A stretch of DNA of 64,000 bases from Aspidiotus rigidus (taxonomy: Eukaryota > Arthropoda > Insecta > Hemiptera > Diaspididae): the NCBI GenBank assembly GCA_035079385.1, contig JAVHKY010000004.1, forward strand, positions 13,051,001-13,115,000. Reading direction: 5' to 3'. Below are positions 49,123 through 58,262 of the stretch, one piece after another (within the stretch, counting starts at the first letter, position 1; every line of letters begins with the position of its first letter). A program made the translations under genes and the position numbers. The notes under the pieces were generated by a model, which had not been told where the DNA came from, did not search any database, and saw only the letters and a list, made by a program, of their open reading frames with translations.

Positions 49123-49207
49123 CTACGTTAATTCAAAAATTCTAATCAATACCTAAAACTCTAAATCTTAGCTAAAGTGAAATGAGGAAATAGATTCAAC
49201 AGCTTAC

Positions 49208-49306
49208 TTCAGGACCCATAGTCGAGACTCTTGTACTCGTAGTACCCATTCCAGACAAGGAAGAAGGTTGTGGGGTACTTTCAACTCCAGATGGTGCAGC
49301 TTGCAT
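49208..49306 (-). CDS. Candidate upstream exon of the Polinton polymerase gene
   Basis: An ATG at 49,306 opens 33 codons rich in Ser, Thr and Pro and ends at a donor gtaagc. The gap to the next exon (49,123-49,207, 85 bp) has the same size as the two well-supported introns. The reading phase does not match the downstream exon, so either a frameshift exists or this is not the right partner. Confidence 0.3.
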
Positions 49307-49520
49307 CTTCTTTAGCGATGTGTTGTTGTCGAAGGTAAAAAAAAAATATACTGATTGGATGAATATACTTAAAGCGTTATTACACAAACTGAATGTATTT
49401 TAACCACTTGAATGGTAAGAACAAGTACTTCAGGAAAAGAAAAGTTTATTGAAAATCAACTCGTACAAATTTAAATCCACAAACAGAATGCACTTGAAGT
49501 GTTATTACAAAGTGAGTAGA

Positions 49521-49772
49521 AAAAATTGAACTGTGATTCGAGTCTCCAATATGCTCGCGAAGTAAGCTTTCTTTCCCGGATTCAACTTATCTAGACTAAT
49601 TAAGGGTGAATCCAGAGAGTTAATTGATATCTGGGATGATTAAGAATCAAATAAGCCAATTAGTATATGTAAGGTCATTAAGACTCACAAGTGACACACA
49701 CATACACATACCCTTGTGTATTTACACACTAACACATATTACTGTGCCAGAACTAGCGGATTACTATCTACT
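49521..49772. repeat. Right terminal inverted repeat of the mini-Polinton
   Basis: This is the reverse complement of the left TIR in two blocks (49,656-49,772 and 49,521-49,582), separated by 73 bp that differ from the left side. The outer end reads ...ctatctact directly before the ctcctc duplication. Confidence 0.85.
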
Positions 49773-49778
49773 CTCCTC
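49773..49778. repeat. Target site duplication, right copy (CTCCTC)
   Basis: It is identical to 46,101-46,106. If the element and one copy are removed, the minus-strand frame that starts at an ATG near 49,858 runs through the duplicated bases and on into the left flank without a stop for 16 further codons, ending at a tag that lies within a possible donor (gtagaa). This suggests insertion into coding sequence. Confidence 0.85.
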
Positions 49779-49879
49779 CAGCCAGTACAACCCCTCACAA
49801 AATCCTCCGGGATCAAGACAACGACGACTACTTCTGGGACTACTACTCGACATTCTACGCAAAATTAAAACATCAAAAC

Positions 49880-51860
49880 TTTAGTAAGCTCAAGATGCGC
49901 ACATGCGCTGGTAATTATGCCCGTAAGTTTTTAAACCAGAATTAGGCCAGTAAACGCATTAAAATCAATCAATCAATCTACGAGTATAACCCTTATAATT
50001 TCATTATGATTTCAGATCGATTGATTCAGAACAAATTTTATACATGATCTTTTATGTATAAGTTCGCTAAGGTCTGGTTCGCGGAATTTGACTCTTTATT
50101 TTCCGTGAAAGAGAACACACCTCTCTACTAGTATTTGAACAGAAAACCCTCAGAACGGCGAAAATAGAGTACCAAATGACGAATCCAAATGAATAAAGTC
50201 AAAATCAAACACATTTTTTCTTAATATGACAGAAATTGAGGTCTTTATTCCTATCCTTTGAAACTTTCTCAGTTTGGTTCCATCAGTAATCCACTGAGCT
50301 AGAGCTGTAAGAGCCAGCTTAATCTCCAAGTACATGTTTTTGTAAGTGTGCATACTGACACACGATACTATAATAAAATCTGAAAGTTGTAGCTTATGGT
50401 TAACAGCAAACGGTTGGAAAATCACGATAGATTTAATAAAAGAAAACACAGACGGGCACTAATTTCTATATTTACGACCGGTGTCGAACTGTATGCCAAC
50501 TGGTTCATCTGCTTTTATTATAATGGCGTGTAACACGTAGACTACACATTTTCAATTATCACGATAGATTTATTTCATTATACCTACACAGCCAAAGCAT
50601 AAGTTCGAATCAGTTCATCAATAACAGAGCCTCTCCCCTAATGGTCGATGGGTGTTTTCCGAACTCCTTGAGGTAATTATTAGAGTCGGTATTGTTACCA
50701 ACTCGAGAATCTAAATGTGCTGAATCCGATTAAGCTTTTCTGTCATGATACCCTGTTCTTGAAGAAAGTCAAGAATTGGCTGTGGCATTGCCACCTGTTT
50801 CATTAACCGAATCAACAACGATAACGTGATCGGTTTGGACAGGCTGCAATGATAGTTCAATTCTCAACAAACTAACCATAAGATTGGCATCACGGAGTCG
50901 GAAAATTGGAATGAACAACTGAAAAAACAAAGAAATTGTTCAACCCTTTCTCTCCATTTTTTATCGAACAGAATACTGTATTTATCATTTTGCAACTTTG
51001 ACGAGGAACCCCGACTCTCAGATATAAGTCACACCTTATAACTGGTCAAGGCGCAAGAATTCTTTTGCCGCTTAATGCAATTTAGTTGAATCAATTCAGT
51101 CTGCTAAAAAGTTACGGTTATCGGCGTAGAGCACACTCAGATTTCTTATTAATTAACGCAATTTGAGGGACTTCGCAATCCTCGATATGATCCTATCAGT
51201 CGGACTTCTCATGACGAACGCATTTCCACAGATGAATATTGTAACAGCTGAACTTCTTCATATTATTGTGATACCTTGTTTCCATTCAGATGAATTTTTA
51301 CTGATGCTATGTTTGGTTTTGTCTTGAAAAACAAAAAATTTCAAGTTTACTATTATAGCCCGTTTTCTTAATTATATCCCGTAAACTATGTGGTTTTGTC
51401 TCATCGACTGAACGATTGAGCCGTCAATTTGAAATTTGCTTCCGCGAAAGCACTGTACAAACAATCGTTGGTATTCATTTTCAAATGAAATTTTCTATTT
51501 TTACTTTGACAAGATGTATATTTACCCTATAATAACTCGTATCTTGGACAGACAATCTTCTAGCATGATTGATCTCTACGCTCGTTCTTTATCTGGAAAG
51601 AAAGACATGAGAATGTAAATCCATATTGAATTGAACTCCAGTTTCTCAGCATGCAGCAACTCCAGTCCCCGAGTACCATTTCCACGAGTGTCCTAAGGTG
51701 TCTCCTTAATACCTGTGAAAATTAAACATGTTGGAAGCGGTGTGAATCCAGGCGGTGGCTTCGTGACAGGATTCGCAGGAGGATTGGAGGGCTAAACACT
51801 CGCGCTTGACCTTTGCGAACCGTATCGACAACCGTCCTTTCAACTAATCTCCGCAGTTCG
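49880..51860. other. Anonymous AT-rich region
   Basis: No gene is supported. The phrase 'atcacgatagattta' occurs twice, near 50,421 and 50,560. Nothing else stands out. Confidence 0.4.
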
Positions 51861-51864
51861 TGCG

Positions 51865-52110
51865 CTAGGTCTCCAGTTTTTTTCTACACCCTTCCTTGAA
51901 TCGAAGCCTTAATTTCGTCTCAACGACCCACCGACCCATACGATTCTTGAACGTGCTGTCGACACATTCGGCGATTAATTCGGGGGGAATATTTTTCGAT
52001 TCCAAACGCACATTTTTACCGCCAGTCCAGTTTCGCAAGTTATCTCCGTTCACTGTAACAGTTTTCGACTTCTTAGATTTACTCTCAACGGCTTTCTCAG
52101 ACGATGTGGA
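51865..52110 (-). CDS. Possible host exon, unidentified
   Basis: On the minus strand about 80 codons are open to a stop at 51,865. The peptide starts serine/lysine-rich (EKAVESKSKKSK) and continues with a well-mixed, protein-like sequence including NIPPELIAECVDSTFKNRMG and RWVVETKLRLRF. Codon and base use are more balanced than the surroundings. I recognise no domain. It lies about 220 bp downstream of another candidate exon on the same strand, so both may belong to one gene. Confidence 0.3.
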   Translation of the reverse strand, partial: STSSEKAVESKSKKSKTVTVNGDNLRNWTGGKNVRLESKNIPPELIAECVDSTFKNRMGRWVVETKLRLRFKEGCRKKLET

Positions 52111-52328
52111 TAAATTTTTACGGCTTCAACGATTTCGCATTCCAGTACGTCGTTCATTCCATTCGTCCAAGTCGTTTTATTTTAGCTTTCATTTTATGAT
52201 TTATTATGTTCTACGAATACAAATTTTGTTCTCTTTCATTTCTTCGATCTCACTGGTTGAACGAGGCAATGAACGTGATCGATTGGGATGACTTGATATC
52301 TACATATCGGCTCCATACCTTACCCCTA

Positions 52329-52513
52329 TGATGGTGATTCGCTTGATCAACGTATACTGTTGAGCAGGCTTCTTGGGAAAATCCCAACGAACGTTTTCCA
52401 TCATTCAATCTATCCATTCCATCCATCGGCTTGACGTCGGTTATCGGTGAGCATGCAGATCCTTTTATCGATGGCCGATTTCCGTAATATCGCTGGAAAG
52501 GACAGTTTTCCAT
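52329..52513 (-). CDS. Possible first coding exon, unidentified
   Basis: An ATG at 52,513 on the minus strand opens a frame of 61-62 codons to a donor-like site (gggtaaggtatgg offers two overlapping GT donors around 52,323-52,329). The peptide has CPFQRYYGNRP near its start and ends near NHHHRG. If spliced to the exon-like stretch at 52,110-51,865 the intron would be about 200 bp, but I could not find a donor/acceptor pair that keeps the frame. Function unknown. Confidence 0.3.
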
Positions 52514-52519
52514 TATTCT

Positions 52520-55390
52520 GTCAATCGTAACTAGCTATAACGACGAAAATAAGAAGGACAATAGGACATATCCGCGCTTTTCCTTGACTGATTGATAAGA
52601 TCATTAATTTTTTCGCTACTATATTCAACGCTCACCCTCTCTAATTGTGTTTCGACCTATCTCCGTGTCTTATAGGAAAAAAGAAGTCTGTCGTGCGGAA
52701 CTTCTCTATATCCTTGATGTACACCGACTCATTTCTTCGAGTCCTCAAGAAACTCAATAATTTTGGCAAACATGTTGTGCAGGCATCAAATAAGTAACTG
52801 TATTACTTCGAGCTAACTTGAGCAAGAAGGAAGGATTAAAGGTGTCTTTTTCTTTTCCATCGGCAATATTTTCGTCTTTCTGATAACATTCGTGCTATAA
52901 TATGTGCTTGTTCAGGATAACGAAAAACTGATTCAAGTTAGATGAAAAATTAACTTCGAGGGAAACAGATTTTTGTGTGTCCCGTCGCTGAGATTTATTT
53001 AGCTATAAGTTCCTTTCTATTTATTCAGTTTTCAAATTCGAGCTAAAAACCTTATGAAAAATGAAGAAGAAAAATGTATCATTTTCATTATAGTACACGC
53101 CTCGAAGTCTCTTGTGCCTGTCAACGTTGGCTCATAGCAGCTGTTGAGAGTAAGATTGCGATGATATTCTCCGTCGTTTGTCTCCCATTTTCAATAAGTA
53201 TCGGCCAAGTTATTACCGAGATGACGTTATGGATTCACGTAAATCCTTGTCGGTATCACCTTGGCGTAATCCGCGGTCGCGTTTGTCCTTCTCGAGATGG
53301 TGCGGGATGTATAATAATAATATACCAGAAACGCGAAATGAAGCGGTTTAGAGCGAAAAATATGCTATGATATAAGTGGACTTGTGTTGAAACGCAAAGT
53401 AAAATACACGTAATCTGATGGTATTTTATTCTTTTTCGGTTGTCCGTTTGATTTCTTTTATGAAAAATTTTCCTTGCGGAAATAATGAAAGATGACCGCG
53501 AAGACGGCCTGTGAGTCTTACGATATCCCTCGTTATACTTTTTTTTTCCCTAAATGAAGGTTTATTTATATTGTCGTATTTTAGGTACGCATCTTGCGCA
53601 TGGATCGGAAAACTTACAGTAGACACAAGTAAATAGGAGAAACTTCAGTACCCATAACATTACATGATGGATGGTAAATATTATTAAGGTCCAAAAAATA
53701 AACTGAAGAAAGAATGCTCTGGGCCCAATTTTTTTAAATTTTCGGTTATTTGGATTATTTCGAGGCCCCAATCTGAAATTAAGAACCTTGTAAGTATTTT
53801 GATTCAAAGGCTGAATTTTTGTTGAGTCCCGGAATATTTGAACTTGATGTCTCGATTCCAATCCTGCTTCTATTGAAACAAGTTTACTATCGCCTTAGTA
53901 TTTGTGAAATTTTCAGTTTCTATGAACCTAAATCATGGTTTACGTTAAAACTCATGAGCTACTCTTGGCAAAAGTACCAATCGTTTGGCTAATGAACATT
54001 TTGACTTCCGTGAGAACGAGAAAATATTGTTAGGATCATAAAATGTTTGTTTTTACATGGTATATTGTTTTATGACGTACATTCGAAACGCTTCGTATTT
54101 ACCCTTCTTTTTGTATTCTAGTATACGTTAAATGTGTAGAAAAACTGAAAGCACATTCTGCCCACTTAGTTTTGTTCCCGATTATATGGTACGATGTGAT
54201 GCTGCCGACGAAAGGATGCAAAGTAGACCAAAAGCCATGCTTCAGCAGTTGACGGATCTTCTTCGCTATATCAGCAAGTGAGCGCTGGGAAAAGGACCTG
54301 ATGATAAAACAAACCAACGCGTCGGGAGCCTGTATGAATGAAGGTAAAATGAAGGAGTGTGTTGATTGAGCAGCAATTAGGTGAGGCTACGCGGTCCGTG
54401 CGAAGGCGATTGATAAAGCGATCAAATTCGGTAAGTGTGGCGTCTGAACGAGTGGAGGAATCAGGCCCCAAGGCGGATGACTGAAGAAAGTCATGAAAAG
54501 GAGGTGAGGATAAAATCTCGGCATGCAGTGTGACGTACTCGAGTGTAAAGTACCGGGGCAGCTGCCCAGGTAAGTTGCGGATGATGGTTGGTGCGTCTGG
54601 ATGGAAGCGAGTCGGAGCTGGTGAAGCGGTGCTGAAAGTGGAGGATGAATGAGGTATTGCTCTTAGCTTGGAGTATGTTCGGTTTTGCCCTCTTCGCTTC
54701 AAACATTTTGAAATCAGTATTTGCATCAGTGTATTCAAAATCATAGCTACCAGCGAACATAATCCGATTCTTCCACATTATAGTCTGTCTCGCGAGAGTT
54801 GGCAAGTTTTCACCTTGCACACTGACGCACATTATCCTCCATGCATAAACAAGCCACTGCACAGCAGCGTTCAGTATTCCTCTCCCTAGAGCTCAATGGA
54901 CTGAAGTCGGAAATTTGCGTAATCTCGTAAGACTGACTATGGTGGACTTGGATAATCATGGAAAAGAACTTTCATCCTAATTGTCTGGTTGTCCATTAAT
55001 CCGCGAAATTTTTCATTTCTCTTTAATCAGTTTCTATCGTACTCGTGGGAGGTTCTGTCAATGAATCTTCTAAATATTTTACAAATTGTATGATCACGGA
55101 AAATGAGATTCAGAGTTGGGAATGAAATTAGGTTTCAAGTTGATGACAGTGTTAAAATCTGAGATGCTCATAATTCTCCTCTCTTTTTCTATTTGTCTGT
55201 TTGCTTCTCGTCTCATAAAACCAACTTCCTAGAAAGAATGACAAACAAACACGAAATGATGAGCAGAACAAAAGAATTGTTCATCAAATTAGGAATTATA
55301 GTCAACACAAAATAGAGATATGAGTAATGAATGAATCACAAAGACGTGTGTGACCCTAAAAAAAAAATTAGAAGCCATTGCAGACGTTGC
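52520..55390. other. Region with one coding-like minus-strand stretch
   Basis: At 54,862-54,271 on the minus strand two overlapping open frames (123 and 157 codons) have balanced composition. One is rich in Ser, Pro and Thr (HSSSTFSTASPAPTRFHPDA) with FHDFLQSS further on. It may be a decayed LINE tail or a host exon; no domain is recognised. The rest, including 52.5-54.2 kb, shows nothing supportable. Confidence 0.3.
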
Positions 55391-55501
55391 AATGGCAGCG
55401 GGGAACCCGCAATTCCTCAACTCGACCTCTCAGGTGGTGTGGAACTGAGTTGATAATCTTGTCATATAATTCAAATCGAAATTATCATTCTACATTCCCA
55501 C

Positions 55502-55738
55502 CTATCATATATAGCTCGAGAGTCGAAATTCTTCTAAGTCCCCCTTCTATCATATATAGCTCGGAAGTCACAATTCTTCCAAGTCCCAAGTCCCCCTCCT
55601 ATCATATAAAGTTCGAGGCTCGAAATTCTTCTAAGTCCCCCTCCTATCATATATAGTTCGAGGCTCGAAATTCTTCTAAATCTTCTAAGTCCCCCTCCTA
55701 TCATATATAGCTCGAGACTCGAAATTCTTCTAAGTCCC
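55502..55738. repeat. 45-bp minisatellite, five units
   Basis: Units beginning ctatcatatatagctcgag start at 55,502, 55,547, 55,599, 55,644 and 55,698. The basic period is 45 bp; the two longer steps (52 and 54 bp) come from short internal duplications ('cccaagt' and 'tcttctaaa'). Each unit runs through cgaaattcttctaagtcccc. Degenerate reverse-oriented copies occur near 499-862 and 2,556-2,640. Confidence 0.9.
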
Positions 55739-55740
55739 GT

Positions 55741-55755
55741 AACCTAACCTAACCT
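55741..55755. repeat. Three CCTAA (TTAGG) units
   Basis: The run aacctaacctaacct equals three units of the arthropod telomere motif on the complementary strand. It is far too short to be a telomere and sits inside a repeat, so it is only a pointer to the kind of organism. Confidence 0.6.
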
Positions 55756-55834
55756 GCGGACCCGGACGCGGACGCGGACGTTTTCTGAGGATGTAATCTC
55801 CTAACAAAATGGATAGCGGGTTCCCCGCTAAAAA

Positions 55835-57300
55835 AAACAAAGATTTTGCTTATCCAAATACAAGCATGACAAAAAAAAATTTGTTATATCAAACATCCTT
55901 TCAGTTTTTTCGCTCTTTTGGTATACTGGGGGGGGGGGGTTGCTTCCGAATTCTTGTCCGTACTACCTTCTTCTTTCAATATCGTTTTTTCTCGCTTGGT
56001 TCTCGCGAACACTTCACATGAAATATTGAGTATTAATGGAAAAGTCAAGAAAAAGTGTGGCAATTTTGCCCAAAGTCAGGTAATTTTATATTATAAATCG
56101 AGAATAAAATGGAAAAATTCATTTTTCAAATAATATTTCTTATCGTTTCGAACTCACTGCAAAGCGGTCAATTATTTCTTCATTTGTTAGCCCTTCACAG
56201 ATGTCACATTTATTTGCCATGATCATCATAGATGACATCCAAGGGTCAAGCATAGTACTCCGAATCGTAATTTTAATCAATTTTTGTTTACTTAGAGTTC
56301 GCTCAGCTGAGCAACTTGTAATTGGCAATGTTAGAAGAATTTGTAAATAACAAAAAATATTGTTGAAATTTGAACTGGTTAATTGGGCCAGTAAACGAAA
56401 AGACTTAATGAAGCCTTTTCTAAGAATAAACCAACACTTTTTTTTTTTTCAATATCAACAAAATAATTTTGTCATTCGCGTTTTCTAAAAGATCTACATG
56501 TCGTAGATTTCGAATATAATTTAATTAATATGAGAACTCAAATTTTTTCAGTACTAGTCTTTGTCCCTAAATCTGGAGAGCATTTCTACAATTTGACGAT
56601 TGGAGGATTGAAATGCTCGAAACTCTTAGTACAAAGAAGAGCTGAGCTATTGGCTTTAATAAAATTCAAGACGCTCAGAATGAAACTTTTTGCACAAAAA
56701 AATTATGAATCTAGGTTGAAAATAGGACAGCAAGGTGGATAGACGGACCGGAAAATTTAATTATAAGAACACAATTTTTCAGTGCCTGTTACTTACAAAT
56801 GTTCGTATAAAACCGGCAACCGTCGCATTCTTTGCCGCGCAAGTGAATGTTTTTCTGCACATTGACATTTTTGGAAATGAAAAATCGTTCGCATAATGTC
56901 CGCAGCCGTAGCAATTCGCGCAAGAGGGATTCGGCCGAAATTATCTTTTGGGAAAATGATACAAGTCTGCTTTTCTCTGTATTCATTTTTGGAGTCAACA
57001 GGAATAGAAACTGTTTCTTCAATATGACACGGAAAATGGTTTCAGTGTAGCACATATTTAACGGCATCGTTGATGAAGTGTAAACTATTGTTATTGGGTC
57101 AACTGAGAAATTTTCCTTACACAAGAGGAGTGTACACCCGAAGGTGTAGCAAATTATATTGAACCACAAGAAAATCAGCCGCTAAACGTTTTCGGTTAAA
57201 CAACCATCATCGGAGCGTAAACGAAAGCGACTGAATCCAACATCAACAAAGACAGAGAGAGTTAACCAGAAGATCATGATTTAACCAGCGAGTCATCGAA
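55835..57300. other. Region without recognised genes
   Basis: AT-rich sequence with a G run at 55,929-55,939. A 126-codon minus frame at 57,169-56,789 has a hydrophobic start and several cysteines near its end (CDGCRFYTNIC) but no domain I know. It is on the same strand as, and downstream of, the unidentified frame at 57.3-58.3 kb. Confidence 0.3.
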
Positions 57301-57329
57301 GTTTGAATCATTCTCATATACTAGCTCAA

Positions 57330-58262
57330 TCAGACCCTCTTCAGGAATGAACCGAAATATTTGCCGGTTGTTGCAAATTCCCTGCGGTCAAACACACCAC
57401 CATCTGTATAGGCAAGATCAAGCTGACCCATTGGGAACCACGGCACATTACCAACGTCTATCACATTGCCTCGTCTTTTTATCTCCTCCATCAATCTTGT
57501 ACGAACGGCTTCCAAACAAGATTCTATAGTCTTGATATCAGTTGCATTCACTGAGGATGAGCCTGAGTGTGTAACCATTGCCTCCATGAATGTTTGTAGA
57601 TATGTCTGCTTCCTGAAACCGGCGAACACTGGAATACAATGCAGTTGCGTCGTCTTACCAGATAGGAGAGTAGTCGGAGCTGCTGATTGAAGTTTGGAAC
57701 CAAACAGTTGTTCAGGCATTACAAATGCAACAGTGTTTGCACTTGTTCCCATCCCCTGAAAAGCTCCGCCCAATTGACTTCGTGTTGACCACTGAAGAAT
57801 GTTCGTGGTTTGAGCAAGCAGTGAAAGGTCCTCCTTGTATGAACCGAATATTGAGTGGTAACACACCTGGGCAGCTTGATCTGGAGTAAAATTACCTTTC
57901 ATATTGAGTTGAAAATTCTTGAGCTTGTTGTAAACTTTCCACATTCCCTTTCCCGAGCAATCTATTACGGGCTCTGCTAAACCAGCAGGTAAGTCATTGT
58001 GACTCCAATTTCCGTTTTCTAGCGGTGATATACTGAGCTTGAGCATCAGTAAAGCAGTCTGCTATATAATACACAATCGGAAAGCAAACTCTGTGCTGAT
58101 ATCGTGTTCCGGCCATCAATCCGATATCTCCTAGTAGAGTTACTACCTGTGAAATGTTTACGATTGCAGTAGCAAGAAGTGCGTACGCATCGTCAGTTAC
58201 TATGCTGCCTACCCAACCACTTGAAAGTTTCTCTCTCAATAGATAAATTTTGCACTAACTTA
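57330..58262 (-). pseudogene. Unidentified ORF behind the BEL gag, frameshifted; possibly an endogenised viral capsid-type gene
   Basis: On the minus strand a frame opens at about 58,262 and runs to 57,994, overlapping the end of the gag frame by about 70 bases in a different register. After a one-base shift near 58,030-58,045 it continues to a stop at 57,330, giving about 310 codons in all. The peptide is uncharged for long stretches, rich in Gly, Ser, Thr, Gln and Asn with moderate hydrophobic segments (YALLATAIVNISQVVTLLGD; GAFQGMGTSANTVAF). I see no protease, reverse transcriptase, RNase H or integrase motif, so it is not BEL pol. Its texture is like that of capsid proteins of RNA viruses that are often endogenised in insects, but I cannot name a family. 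A host gene fragment is the main alternative. Confidence 0.35.

Larger units (their letters stand above)
46107..49772. mobile_element. Miniature Polinton (Maverick) element
   Basis: This 3,666-bp element is bounded by long inverted repeats that begin agtagatagtaatccgctag on both sides and by a perfect 6-bp target duplication. Known Polintons are 15-20 kb with 6-bp duplications, TIRs of several hundred bases starting with AG, and genes for a protein-primed DNA polymerase B, retroviral-type integrase, protease, ATPase and capsid proteins. Here only the front of the polymerase gene (minus strand, spliced) and one acidic exon (plus strand) remain, converging near 47.05 kb. I see no integrase, ATPase or capsid gene. 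It is therefore an internally deleted, non-autonomous derivative that must have relied on proteins of a complete relative. Outer TIR blocks differ at only a few positions, suggesting fairly recent activity. Confidence 0.85.
55397..55830. mobile_element. Possible TIR element carrying a minisatellite
   Basis: The left end agcggggaacccgc (55,397-55,410) and the right end gcgggttccccgct (55,817-55,830) are exact reverse complements, and each is itself nearly palindromic. They enclose the 45-bp minisatellite, a short telomere-like run and three 'ggacgc' units. No coding capacity or clear target duplication is seen. The enclosing inverted repeats suggest that the minisatellite travels inside a non-autonomous element. 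Confidence 0.45.

Noticed and set aside
46107..49772. Bidnavirus or densovirus insertion
   Set aside because: The polymerase type occurs there too, but the 6-bp target duplication and AG-starting long TIRs fit a Polinton, and no parvovirus-type gene is visible.
55741..55755. Telomeric repeat block
   Set aside because: Only three TTAGG units are present, inside a minisatellite element.
57330..58262. BEL pol or captured envelope gene
   Set aside because: No protease, RT, RNase H or integrase motif can be read, and there is no signal peptide or C-terminal membrane anchor.
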